Source of the DNA: Chitinophagaceae bacterium
GTDB taxonomy: Bacteria > Bacteroidota > Bacteroidia > Chitinophagales > UBA10324
Assembly (NCBI GenBank): GCA_947474435.1
Contig: CANJII010000012.1
Span: 1 to 64,000, forward strand
Direction of reading: 5' to 3'
DNA: 64,000 nucleotides
The notes beneath the pieces are model-generated. The model ran no database searches and was not told the origin of the DNA. It saw only the letters and a list, made by a program, of their open reading frames with translations. Positions 8,363-16,639 of the stretch are shown one piece after another. Positions within the stretch are counted from its first letter, which is position 1. Every line of letters starts with the position of its first letter. Made by a program: the position numbers and the translations under genes.

Positions 8363-9457
8363 ATGAAACACATCACTCACATTCTTCTGTTCTGCATTTT
8401 GGTTTCTTCATGCAACGGCCAAAACCCAACTGTAACAGTAAATAAAACCAACACACCACTCAATTCCGGATTATTAAAAATTTCGAAACCTGAAGAAGGT
8501 TGGCAGGATGCTTCAATTGGCACCAGTATAAAAGATAAAAACGGAAACCTTTGGTTCGGCTCGAACGGGCAAGGTGTTTATCGCTACGATGGAAAAACAT
8601 TCACTCACTTCACTGAGAAAGATGGACTCTTCGACAATATTGTGTATTCCATTTTAGAAGATAAAAGCGGCAACATCTGGATTGGAACTAAAACAGGTCT
8701 GAGTAAATATGATCCTTCGAATTCGCTCAGTACAGGCTCCAAAACTTTTACGCATGTTCCAATTATTGTAACAATTAATCTCGCTTACAATCAAAAACAT
8801 TCGCAGAATAATAATCCGCTATATAAAAATGGCGTGTGGTGCATGCTGCAGGATAAAGACGGAATCATCTGGTTCGGTACTGATGATGGAGTGTTTTGTT
8901 ACGACAGAAATGGATTCATAAATTTTATTGACAGAACAAATATTATCAATGACGACAGTTTGAATATGAAAGCAATCGTTTCTATGATTCAGGATTCGAA
9001 GGGCAACATCTGGTTCGCTTCTAATTTAGGTGAAGGGCTTATTCGGTTTGACGGGAAAATTTTAAAAAGAATGACAACGAAAAATTTTCCGTGGACCGCA
9101 AGTATTGAAGAAGGTAAAAACGGAAACATATTATTCTCAAGTATGGGAAAAGGCATTTGTCGATTTGACAGGCAAACAATAACTACAAATATTTTCAAAG
9201 AGAAAGACACTCATGGGTTGCTTTATTATATATGGAAAGACAAAGCCGGTAACATTTGGTTTTGTGATGGCTACAATAACAAACCAATACTTTACTACAA
9301 TGGAAATGTTATAATAAATTTTACAGAGAAAAATAAACTGACAGATAATAACCTGGCACCTGTGATTGAAGATAATGATGGCAACATTTGGTTCGCTTCA
9401 GCAAGCATGGGGCTGTATAAATACGACAAGAAAAATTTTATCCGCTATTCGGAATAG
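8363..9457 (+). CDS. Lipoprotein with two-component-regulator-propeller repeats
   Basis: A 364-aa protein that begins MKHITHILLFCILVSSCNGQ, a lipoprotein signal with lipobox VSSC. The mature protein contains at least six Reg_prop-type blades, each with a D-x-x-G-N-x-W-F/I-G/A core: DKNGNLWFGS, DKSGNIWIGT, DKDGIIWFGT, DSKGNIWFAS, DKAGNIWFCD and DNDGNIWFAS. In Bacteroidota these propellers are usually the periplasmic sensor half of hybrid two-component systems. Here no kinase or DNA-binding part follows, so this is a free-standing envelope propeller. Whether it senses a ligand or serves as a binding platform is unknown. Confidence 0.85.
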   Translation: MKHITHILLFCILVSSCNGQNPTVTVNKTNTPLNSGLLKISKPEEGWQDASIGTSIKDKNGNLWFGSNGQGVYRYDGKTFTHFTEKDGLFDNIVYSILEDKSGNIWIGTKTGLSKYDPSNSLSTGSKTFTHVPIIVTINLAYNQKHSQNNNPLYKNGVWCMLQDKDGIIWFGTDDGVFCYDRNGFINFIDRTNIINDDSLNMKAIVSMIQDSKGNIWFASNLGEGLIRFDGKILKRMTTKNFPWTASIEEGKNGNILFSSMGKGICRFDRQTITTNIFKEKDTHGLLYYIWKDKAGNIWFCDGYNNKPILYYNGNVIINFTEKNKLTDNNLAPVIEDNDGNIWFASASMGLYKYDKKNFIRYSE

Positions 9458-9500
9458 AAACGAATAATAAATTCGCATTCACAATTGACCATTCATAACC

Positions 9501-10133
9501 ATGCCGCTCATTTTTAATTTACAGAAAGAAGATTACGAATTAGCCGCGTGGAAGATTGACGAAGACCATTCTTTTTTTGAATCGCGGTTGAAGTTGAGTG
9601 AAGAAGAAAAAAATTTCCTTCAACACATAAAAGCACCGAATAAAAGATTGCAATGGCTCGCATCGCGCCACCTGATTCGTGTGTTACTGAAAACAGATTT
9701 ATTTATTGACAGCAATTACAAGCAGCGCGGAAAACCGGAATTACTCAGTCACAAAAAAGAAATTTCTATTTCGCATACAGAAGATGTTTGCGCTGTAATC
9801 CTGAGTGAAAACAAAAAAGTTGGAGTAGATATTGAACCCGAATACCGCGATGTAACAGTTATCGCACACAAGTATATTTCAGCAGCAGAAAAACAGAATC
9901 GCATTTTCACCAACGATCAAAATCTTTTTATCTGGTGCGCGAAGGAAGCACTTTTTAAATTATATGCGAAAGGTGAAGTATCGTTTCAGAATGATTTGTT
10001 CGTGAAATTACACGAATTAAAAACGGAGGGAACTGTTCAAACAGAAATCAGCAAACCGGATATGAACTGCACTGTTACACTTCAATATAATTATCTGAAA
10101 GAAGGATACATTATGTGCTGGTGTGTTTATTGA
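9501..10133 (+). CDS. 4'-phosphopantetheinyl transferase superfamily protein
   Basis: A 210-aa cytoplasmic enzyme expected to move the phosphopantetheine arm of CoA onto a serine of carrier proteins. The two Mg-binding motifs are present: GVDIEPEY near residues 112-119 and WCAKEALFKLY near 148-158. The N-terminal half carries the ASRHLIR and SISHTED motifs of the Sfp/Gsp subgroup rather than the small AcpS type. It could serve the fatty-acid carrier protein or a specialised one; nothing next to it shows which. It is followed by a hairpin terminator at 10192-10225. Confidence 0.85.
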   Translation: MPLIFNLQKEDYELAAWKIDEDHSFFESRLKLSEEEKNFLQHIKAPNKRLQWLASRHLIRVLLKTDLFIDSNYKQRGKPELLSHKKEISISHTEDVCAVILSENKKVGVDIEPEYRDVTVIAHKYISAAEKQNRIFTNDQNLFIWCAKEALFKLYAKGEVSFQNDLFVKLHELKTEGTVQTEISKPDMNCTVTLQYNYLKEGYIMCWCVY

Positions 10134-10191
10134 TATTTGGCTGAATATCTTTTAAATATAAAATCAAAAGTTTCCATTTATAAAATAAAAT

Positions 10192-10225
10192 AGGGCGATG
10201 AAAAATAAATTTCACCGCCCTTTTT
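10192..10225 (+). terminator. Hairpin terminator after the phosphopantetheinyl transferase gene
   Basis: AGGGCGATGAAA pairs with TTTCACCGCCCT (one A-C mismatch) across a 6-nt loop and is followed by TTTTT. It also lies just past the 3' end of tRNA-Pro on the other strand, with an AT-rich run beyond, so it may act in both directions. Confidence 0.7.
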
Positions 10226-10228
10226 ATG

Positions 10229-10302
10229 TCGGGGTACCTGGACTCGAACCAGGGACCCCCTGCTCCCAAAGCAGGTACGCTAGCCAACTGCGCTACACCC
10301 CG
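10229..10302 (-). tRNA. tRNA-Pro(TGG)
   Basis: On the minus strand a 74-nt cloverleaf folds with acceptor stem CGGGGTG/TACCCCG, D-arm GCGC..GCGT region, anticodon stem CCTGC/GCAGG with loop TTTGGGA giving anticodon TGG, and a T-arm with GGTTCGAGTCC. The discriminator base is A and CCA is not encoded. It is followed upstream by tRNA-Ser on the same strand. Confidence 0.95.
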
Positions 10303-10356
10303 AACTTATTTTTATTGATAACAAATGAACTATTCAACTATTTAACAAAACCGGTG

Positions 10357-10447
10357 CGGAGAGGGAGGGATTCGAACCCTCGATACAAGTTTAAGCTCGT
10401 ATAACGGTTTAGCAAACCGGCCCTTTCGGCCACTCAGGCACCTCTCC
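10357..10447 (-). tRNA. tRNA-Ser(GCT)
   Basis: A 91-nt class II tRNA on the minus strand with acceptor stem GGAGAGG/CCTCTCC, discriminator G, anticodon loop TTGCTAA (anticodon GCT) and a long variable arm (TTATACGAGCTTAAACTTGTAT region), which is typical of serine tRNAs. It lies between dnaA and tRNA-Pro, all on the minus strand. Confidence 0.95.
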
Positions 10448-10504
10448 TGTTATGTGGGCAAATGTATAAAATACTTTGAACCCTCAAAGAGAAGTTGAAA
10501 ATAA

Positions 10505-11938
10505 TCAGGTAATACTTAGCTGAATTTTCTTTTCTATCTCCTGAACTGACTCTTTAAACTCCTTGTCTGTATCCATCATGTCTTTCACTGCCTGACAACT
10601 ATGAATAACGGTACTGTGGTCACGACCACCGAAATGACGACCGATAACTTTTAAAGAATTTTTTGTGTAGCTCTTCGCTAAGTACATACTTAACTGACGG
10701 GCCTGAACAATTGCACGCTTGCGTGTTTTCTCTTTTAATTTTTCAGGCTGAACACTGAAGAATTCGCAAACCGCCTTTTGTATGAACTCAATGGAAACTT
10801 CGCGCGAAATTGTTTTTACAAAATTCTTGATAATTTTTTTCGCTAAGTCCAAATCAATTTCTTTTCTGTTTAAAGATGATTGTGCTAACAATGAAACCAA
10901 TGCACCTTCTAAATCACGAACACTGGTGCTTATATTATAGGCAACAAATTCAACTACATCACGAGGCAATTCAATTCCATCGGCATACATTTTCTTTTCA
11001 AGAATTGCAATGCGGGTTTCAAAATCCGGAACTTGAATATCAGCACTCAATCCCCAACGGAAACGACTCAATAATCTTTCTTCCATTCCTTCTAAATCAC
11101 GAGGTGCACGATCAGAAGTAAGAATTAATTGTTTACCGCTTTGGTGAAGGTGATTAAAAATGTGAAAGAAAATATCCTGCGTGCGATCTTTGTTTGCGAA
11201 AAACTGAATATCATCAGCGATCAACACATCAATCAATTGATAGAAGTGAATGAAATCATTCACACTGTTATTTTTCAAGGCATCAATAAACTGATTGGTA
11301 AATTTTTCTGCCGGAACAAACAACACAGTTTTATTCGGATATAAATTTTTAATCTGATTTCCGATGGCCTGTGCTAAGTGAGTTTTCCCTAACCCGACAC
11401 CACCATATATAACGAGTGGATTGAAAGAAGTAGCACCGGGCTTTTGTGCAACAGCATAACCGGCACTGCGCGCTAAACGATTACTGTCGCCTTCAACATA
11501 AGTATCGAAAGTGTATGCAGCATTTAATTGCGAATCAATATTCACTTTGCGTAAACCCGGAATGATGAAAGGATTTTTTATTTGATGACCCATCACCATT
11601 GACGCTGGCATCTCTTGAGTCTTCACTGCATTGGTTGTTGCAGTTGGAATGTTCACTGTAAATGGTCCATTCTTTTGAGAAGAGTTATCTACCACAACCT
11701 GATATTCCAAACGGGCATCGTTTGATAGTTCACGCTTCAGTGCTTTGCGCAAAATGCTTACATAATGTTCTTCAAGCCATTCGTAAAAAAATTGACTCGG
11801 AACCTGAATGGTTAAAACATCGCCTTGAAGTTTAACCGCCTTAATTGGTTCAAACCAAGTTTTAAAACTTTGCGGGTTTACATTATCTTGTATGATTTTC
11901 AGGCACTCATTCCAAACGGATTCTGCAGATTTCAACAT
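10505..11938 (-). CDS. dnaA: Chromosomal replication initiator DnaA
   Basis: A 477-aa protein with the full DnaA architecture. An N-terminal helicase-interaction domain (ESVWNECLKIIQDNVNPQSF) is followed by a variable linker and an AAA+ domain with Walker A GGVGLGKTHL and Walker B LIADDIQFF. The sensor region carries LLSRFRWGLSADIQVPD, and the C-terminal domain IV has the DnaA signature GGRDHSTVIHSC. It binds DnaA boxes and opens the replication origin. Length and motif order are normal. Downstream on the same strand are two tRNAs. No cluster of DnaA boxes is apparent on either side, so the origin need not be here. Confidence 0.98.
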   Translation of the reverse strand: MLKSAESVWNECLKIIQDNVNPQSFKTWFEPIKAVKLQGDVLTIQVPSQFFYEWLEEHYVSILRKALKRELSNDARLEYQVVVDNSSQKNGPFTVNIPTATTNAVKTQEMPASMVMGHQIKNPFIIPGLRKVNIDSQLNAAYTFDTYVEGDSNRLARSAGYAVAQKPGATSFNPLVIYGGVGLGKTHLAQAIGNQIKNLYPNKTVLFVPAEKFTNQFIDALKNNSVNDFIHFYQLIDVLIADDIQFFANKDRTQDIFFHIFNHLHQSGKQLILTSDRAPRDLEGMEERLLSRFRWGLSADIQVPDFETRIAILEKKMYADGIELPRDVVEFVAYNISTSVRDLEGALVSLLAQSSLNRKEIDLDLAKKIIKNFVKTISREVSIEFIQKAVCEFFSVQPEKLKEKTRKRAIVQARQLSMYLAKSYTKNSLKVIGRHFGGRDHSTVIHSCQAVKDMMDTDKEFKESVQEIEKKIQLSIT

Positions 11939-12007
11939 AGTGACTGTATAGTGTTTTTAACTTTTATGATTTAATTCGACGATGAATGTATGTATGTGCG
12001 CACAAAA

Positions 12008-12050
12008 CTGCAAGAAAATATTTTTAAAAAATATTTTTTTTAACTTGCAG
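12008..12050 (-). terminator. Terminator hairpin overlapping the end of the nucleotidase operon
   Basis: CTGCAAG at 12008-12014 pairs with CTTGCAG at 12044-12050. Inside this is a second self-complementary AT stretch (AAAATATTTTT/AAAAATATTTT). On the minus strand the outer stem is followed by TTTTG. The hairpin includes the stop codon of the metallophosphatase gene and ends that operon before dnaA. Confidence 0.55.
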
Positions 12051-12969
12051 AATTGGAAATAATTACTTGTTGTGAAATTGCCTGTTTATCAATGCTGTTT
12101 TTTTTAAAATAGAAATCTAATTTTCCTAAAACCAATCCTGCCCATCCAACTTGATTAACGAGTACTTGCTTGTTATCAATGTTCTTGTAACTTATCGGCG
12201 AATCAAAAAAAGTATGGGTGTGCCCACCTATAATTAAATCTATGTTTTTAGTAGATTGCGCAAAAACCTCATCACTGATTTTTTTATCGTTGTACTTTGC
12301 TCCTAAATGAGATAAACAAATTACCATGTTGCAATGGTAGTCATTCTTCAACTGTGACGCAATATTATTTGCAATGGAAACCGGTTCCAGGTATTTTGTT
12401 TCACCAAATAATTTATCAGGCACCAATCCTTTCAATTCTATTCCGATTCCAAACACACCGATTTTTAATTTTCCTTTTTTAAAAATTTTATACGGAATAG
12501 TTTTCCCCTGCATTGCCGTATTGGTGAAATCATAATTCGCAACAATCATTGGAAAAGTTGCATTCGGTAATTGACTGGCGAGACCTTCCACACCATTATC
12601 AAAATCGTGGTTACCGATTGCACTTGCATCATACTGCATCTGGCTCATCAGTTTCATTTCCAATTCACCATGAAAATAATTGAAGTACGGTGTGCCCTGA
12701 AAAATATCTCCGGCATCTAACAACAAAACATTGTCGGCTGCATTGCGCAATTTATTTATGAGTGATGCTCTTGCTGCTGCACCGCCAAGTCCCTGAAATT
12801 TTCCGCCGTCCATTGGGAATGGGTCAATGCGAGAATGCCAATCGTTGGTATGAAGTATGGTGAGCTTTTGAGTATCGTTGTCTGCAAATGCTTCGAGTGG
12901 AAAAGAATTTGCACCAAGCAATAAAGCACCGGCACTTAATTGTTTTAAAAATTTTCTGCGTTCATTCAT
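12040..12969 (-). CDS. Exported 5'-nucleotidase, metallophosphatase half
   Basis: A 309-aa protein equivalent to only the N-terminal catalytic domain of UshA-type 5'-nucleotidases. The metal-binding motifs are complete: LHTNDWHSR (residues 39-47), DAGD (85-88), GNHDFD (119-124), SHLG (220-223) and GGHTHTF (248-254). The N-terminus [20 protein letters not shown] has a twin-arginine-like pair before a hydrophobic stretch, suggesting export. The substrate-binding C-terminal domain is supplied by the gene just upstream in the operon, which it overlaps by 8 bp. Expected to hydrolyse nucleotides or related phosphoesters outside the cytoplasm for phosphate and nucleoside salvage. Confidence 0.85.
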   Translation of the reverse strand: MNERRKFLKQLSAGALLLGANSFPLEAFADNDTQKLTILHTNDWHSRIDPFPMDGGKFQGLGGAAARASLINKLRNAADNVLLLDAGDIFQGTPYFNYFHGELEMKLMSQMQYDASAIGNHDFDNGVEGLASQLPNATFPMIVANYDFTNTAMQGKTIPYKIFKKGKLKIGVFGIGIELKGLVPDKLFGETKYLEPVSIANNIASQLKNDYHCNMVICLSHLGAKYNDKKISDEVFAQSTKNIDLIIGGHTHTFFDSPISYKNIDNKQVLVNQVGWAGLVLGKLDFYFKKNSIDKQAISQQVIISNSAS

Positions 12970-13714
12970 TTACAACTCTGTGTTCCAATTTTTCATAAAT
13001 AGTTTTTCCTTCTGCTGTTAAAGATAGAATGTAACTGATTAAAAGATTCCGAAACAAAATCGGACTCATCATTTTTTTTTCGAAATTCAGAAATGCGCAA
13101 TCATCACCACCATTGGCAATGTAATCGCTGCACACAAAATGATAAGTAGCGAGGGTATCTAATTTTTTTCCATTGATGTAAATCTGTTCGGCCGTTCCTT
13201 TATAAATCATGTACTGCATTCCAGCAACGGGCCAACCACCTTTCGCTGCGGCTTTATTTATTAGTTGCCGCACAATTTTTCCATTCACCTCCATTAATGC
13301 AATTGCATTATCGAATGGCATGAGTTCAAATATTTTTCCCATCGTGATTTCTCCTGTGGGTAATGATGGAATTCTGATTCCTCCGTTGTTTACTATACTG
13401 AAATCAATTTCTGCATTCAATTCTTTTCGCGACTGTAACAGTAATGCATCAGCAACAAAATTTCCGAGTGTGCCTTCCGGTTGTTGCTTTGTTAATTCCG
13501 AATCTGATTTTCCGATTACAACCTGCATTGTTTTATTCAGACTGTCGCGAAAGGGAATCAGAAATTTCCACATAGCAGAATCAATTGGATAATCTGCTTT
13601 CATGCTGAACTTGTTTGCCGAATAATCAGCAACCTGGTAGGGTTTGCAAGAAGAAATTATAAGTGATAAACTAAAAAGTATAAATCCGGAGAATAGAAAT
13701 TTCATTTTTTTCAA
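12962..13714 (-). CDS. 5'-nucleotidase C-terminal-domain lipoprotein
   Basis: A 250-aa protein made of the 5'-nucleotidase substrate-binding domain (PF02872 type). The family core includes [46 protein letters not shown] and [10 protein letters not shown], where Asn-Gly-Gly-Ile-Arg and the aromatic/Gly-Gly-Asp segment are the nucleoside-binding parts. The start [20 protein letters not shown] leads to lipobox ISSC, so it should be a lipoprotein. Without the metal centre it cannot be a nucleotidase alone; the partner is the adjacent downstream gene. Its start overlaps the mutase stop by 4 bp. Confidence 0.83.
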   Translation of the reverse strand: MKKMKFLFSGFILFSLSLIISSCKPYQVADYSANKFSMKADYPIDSAMWKFLIPFRDSLNKTMQVVIGKSDSELTKQQPEGTLGNFVADALLLQSRKELNAEIDFSIVNNGGIRIPSLPTGEITMGKIFELMPFDNAIALMEVNGKIVRQLINKAAAKGGWPVAGMQYMIYKGTAEQIYINGKKLDTLATYHFVCSDYIANGGDDCAFLNFEKKMMSPILFRNLLISYILSLTAEGKTIYEKLEHRVVNE

Positions 13715-15282
13715 CCCTTGAATTCTCCAAACACATTCCTTAAAGCATCGGCAATCTCGCCGAGTGTTGCATAATTTTCTACGGCTTCAATAACTATTGG
13801 CATTAGGTTCTCCTCTCCTTTAGCTTTTGTTTCGAGTGCTGCCAGAATGGAATTCACTTTAGCATTATCTCTTCGCGACCGCAATGATTTTAATTTTTCA
13901 GATTGATGCGTGCGAATTGATTCGTCAACACGAAAAATATTTTCAGGTGGTTTTTCATCTGCTAAAAATTTATTCAAGCCTACAATAATTTTTTCGCCGC
14001 TTTCAATTTTCCGTTGGTACTTATACGATGAGCGTGCAATTTCTTCTTGCATGTATCCTTGTTCAATCGCTGCAACTGAACCGCCCATTGCATCAATGCG
14101 ATGGATATAATCCCAAGCTTTTTTTTCTACTTCATCAGTCAGCGCTTCAATAAAATAAGAACCACCAAGCGGGTCAACTGTTTCGCTTACTCCACTTTCG
14201 TGTGCAATAATCTGTTGTGTCTTCAATGCTATGCCCGCAGCTTGTTCGGTTGGTAAAGAAAGTGCTTCATCAAAACCATTGGTGTGCAATGATTGTGTTC
14301 CGCCAAGAACAGCAGAGAGCGCCTGTAGTGTTACACGGGTGATATTATTCATTGGCTGTTGCGCGGTCAATGTACTTCCACCTGTTTGCGTGTGAAAGCG
14401 ACACATCATAGCTCGTTCATCTATTGCGCCCATCTCCTTTGTTATCTGTGCCCACATTCTTCTTGCTGCGCGAAACTTCGCCACCTCTTCAAATAAATTA
14501 TTATGCGCGTTGAAGAAAAAAGAAATCCGTTTTGCAAAAACATTTATATCAAGTCCTTTATCAATCGCTGCTTTTAAATATGCTTTTCCATTGGCGAGTG
14601 TGAATGCTAATTCCTGAACAGCATCGCTACCGGCTTCGCGAATGTGATAACCACTTACTGAAATAGTATTCCACGCCGGAACTTCACGACTGCAATAATC
14701 AAAAATATCAGTAATCAATCGCATGGAAGGTTTCGGTGGATAGATGTAAGTGCCACGCGCCGCATACTCTTTTAAAATATCGTTTTGCACCGTGCCCGAT
14801 AATTTTTTTACATCGGCTCCCTGCTTTTTTGCCAATGCTATATATAATGCCAGCAGAATAAATGCGGTTGCATTAATGGTCATTGAAGTAGAAATTTTAT
14901 CGAGCGGAATTCCTTTGAAAAGAATTTCCATGTCTTCGAGCGAATCAATGGCAACTCCAACTTTTCCAACTTCACCTTCTGACATCGCGTGGTCACTGTC
15001 GTATCCAATCTGAGTTGGTAAATCAAATGCAACTGACAATCCGCTTGTGCCCTGACTTAGTAAATAATGATAGCGCTTGTTCGATTCTTCGGCAGTGGAA
15101 AATCCTGCGTACTGCCGCATGGTCCACAACTTATCACGATACATGGTAGGATGAACTCCGCGTGTGAATGGAAATTCTCCCGGTAATTCTTCATTATGAG
15201 CTGAAGAATTTCTATACAGTGGATTTATTTCAATACCACTATCAGTTTCAAATTTTTTTTCAGGAGTTTTTTCTTTCGACAT
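13711..15282 (-). CDS. Methylmalonyl-CoA mutase-type large subunit without B12 domain
   Basis: A 523-aa acyl-CoA mutase catalytic (TIM-barrel) subunit. It has [63 protein letters not shown] and [18 protein letters not shown], all classic for this superfamily. The Tyr of RQYAGF is the residue found in methylmalonyl-CoA mutases, where isobutyryl-CoA mutases have Phe, so methylmalonyl/succinyl-CoA interconversion is favoured. The cobalamin-binding C-terminal domain (DxHxxG) is absent, so a separate small subunit is needed and is not in this window. It leads an overlapping operon with the two nucleotidase halves, a pairing with no obvious metabolic sense. Confidence 0.88.
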   Translation of the reverse strand: MSKEKTPEKKFETDSGIEINPLYRNSSAHNEELPGEFPFTRGVHPTMYRDKLWTMRQYAGFSTAEESNKRYHYLLSQGTSGLSVAFDLPTQIGYDSDHAMSEGEVGKVGVAIDSLEDMEILFKGIPLDKISTSMTINATAFILLALYIALAKKQGADVKKLSGTVQNDILKEYAARGTYIYPPKPSMRLITDIFDYCSREVPAWNTISVSGYHIREAGSDAVQELAFTLANGKAYLKAAIDKGLDINVFAKRISFFFNAHNNLFEEVAKFRAARRMWAQITKEMGAIDERAMMCRFHTQTGGSTLTAQQPMNNITRVTLQALSAVLGGTQSLHTNGFDEALSLPTEQAAGIALKTQQIIAHESGVSETVDPLGGSYFIEALTDEVEKKAWDYIHRIDAMGGSVAAIEQGYMQEEIARSSYKYQRKIESGEKIIVGLNKFLADEKPPENIFRVDESIRTHQSEKLKSLRSRRDNAKVNSILAALETKAKGEENLMPIVIEAVENYATLGEIADALRNVFGEFKG

Positions 15283-15384
15283 AAATTATTTAAAAATTAG
15301 AGCCACAGATTCACAGATTAAATTTTGCTTACTTCAAAATAATTTGAAACAGATTTTCACGAAATTTTTTTGTTGACTTCAATC

Positions 15385-15402
15385 TCCTCCCCTTTGGGGA
15401 GG
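15385..15402. repeat. Short palindromic element in an intergenic gap
   Basis: CCTCCCC-TTT-GGGGAGG is a perfect 7-bp inverted repeat in the 133-bp gap between two minus-strand genes. GC-rich hairpins of this look are scattered between genes in many Bacteroidota genomes. It could end transcription of the gene at 15415-15945, although no strong T-run follows. Confidence 0.5.
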
Positions 15403-15414
15403 TCGGTTGGGACT

Positions 15415-15945
15415 TTAATAAATCTTCTTCACTTCATTCTTCAAAGTATCCAATGCCTTTTGTGTGGGCATTGATTGTTCATTATTAATGAAGTATTCTA
15501 AAATCCGGCGACTCAAATCTTTTCCCGAAGCACTCTCCGGTAAATCAACCGCACAACGATTTACGATACTTACAATTTCTTCTTTCACCTGTACTATCTG
15601 ATTCCATGTTGGTGCGCTCACATAAATCTGTTGCGCAAGGTTGTGTTCAAACTCCAGGCGAATATTGCTGATTAGTGATAGTTGCATATCGCGGGCATTC
15701 ATTCCGGGTTTTACTACCCGATGTATTAAACTGTTTGGCGAAATCCGTTCAAGAAAAAGTGCTAACCGTTCGTAAGCCTGCAAACGAATCGGAAGTGCCG
15801 CTTTAAAATTATCAATGCGAACTTCTAATTGTTTTTTCTCAAGGTCTGCCTGCAAAAAAGATTTCAGAACAAAGTAGGCAGTAAGAAATGTAATAAGTGA
15901 TGGGATTGTAAATTTTAAAATTTCAAGAAAAACTGTCCAGGCCAT
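15415..15945 (-). CDS. Membrane-anchored protein of unknown function
   Basis: A 176-aa protein with one N-terminal membrane helix (about residues 8-30, LKFTIPSLITFLTAYFVLKSF). A charged helical region follows (LQADLEKKQLEVRIDNFKAA, LQAYERLALFLERISP) and is probably coiled coil. No enzyme motif is seen. The topology (helix then cytoplasmic coiled coil) recalls small Bacteroidota proteins annotated only as hypothetical. It is upstream of the mutase operon on the same strand, with a hairpin element between, so it is likely a separate unit. Confidence 0.6.
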   Translation of the reverse strand: MAWTVFLEILKFTIPSLITFLTAYFVLKSFLQADLEKKQLEVRIDNFKAALPIRLQAYERLALFLERISPNSLIHRVVKPGMNARDMQLSLISNIRLEFEHNLAQQIYVSAPTWNQIVQVKEEIVSIVNRCAVDLPESASGKDLSRRILEYFINNEQSMPTQKALDTLKNEVKKIY

Positions 15946-16129
15946 TTGTGTTTTTTTTATTGTGGCGAAAGTAGATGAAAGTGAAATGAAAAGTGAAAAA
16001 CTTAAAATGAAAAAAAATAATCCATTGGAAATTCTTCACATAAAACTTTTAATTATCAATCGCAACAAATTTTGTTTGAAAATGTAAGAGGTATGAAACT
16101 TCCCAAAAAACACCAAAAACAGGGAAAAA

Positions 16130-16621
16130 ATGAGAACCCTCTACACATCAATTGTTCTTCTATTAATAACAAATTTCATAGCAAATGCTCAAAGTATTTC
16201 GCCCCAGGTTTTTGGTTCAGCAGGAAATTATTATGCCGTTGGTGGAAACTCGTTATCCTTTACAATTGGTGAAAGTCTGACTACAACTCTTACTAATTCC
16301 AGCTACAAAATCACACAAGGGTTTCAACAACCATCATACATGGCAACAGCCATTACTGAGGTTGAAAATCCGGTTTATGATTTAACTATTTATCCGAATC
16401 CAACGAGTAATGTGATTACTATTTTAAATAATGGAAATATTTTTTCGAACAACACAAAATTATTTCTGATTGATGTGCTCGGTCGAAAATTAATTGAACA
16501 ACAACTGAACAGCGAACAAACAATAATTGATCTCCAACAAATCGTTGCGGGCACTTATTTTATTGTGATTGACGAAAACGGTTTCGATTCATTCACCCAC
16601 AAAATAACCAAAGTCCAATAA
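16130..16621 (+). CDS. Small secreted protein with T9SS type A sorting domain
   Basis: A 163-aa protein consisting of a signal peptide (MRTLYTSIVLLLITNFIANA), a short domain (AQSISPQVFGSAGNYY, SFTIGE, ITQGFQQP) and a C-terminal T9SS sorting domain (YDLTIYPNPTSNVITI, LFLIDVLGRKLIEQ, TYFIVIDENG, HKITKV). The short N-terminal block with GESL..TQGFQQP is seen in many Bacteroidota proteins upstream of large secreted repeat proteins. It lies 18 bp before the 1073-aa gene and is very likely co-transcribed. An alternative in-frame start further upstream is not needed because the signal peptide begins here. Probably exported to the surface; function unknown. Confidence 0.8.
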   Translation: MRTLYTSIVLLLITNFIANAQSISPQVFGSAGNYYAVGGNSLSFTIGESLTTTLTNSSYKITQGFQQPSYMATAITEVENPVYDLTIYPNPTSNVITILNNGNIFSNNTKLFLIDVLGRKLIEQQLNSEQTIIDLQQIVAGTYFIVIDENGFDSFTHKITKVQ

Positions 16622-16639
16622 CTATAAACAAAACAAAAC

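Noticed and set aside
10198-10404. A 68-aa plus-strand ORF
   Set aside because: It runs antisense through both tRNAs, so it is not a real gene.
11939-12040. Replication origin next to dnaA
   Set aside because: The gap is only about 100 bp and has no DnaA boxes. One long AT palindrome there is a terminator.
13209-13592. Long plus-strand ORF inside the nucleotidase C-terminal gene
   Set aside because: Antisense shadow of a recognised domain; its composition follows the opposite frame.
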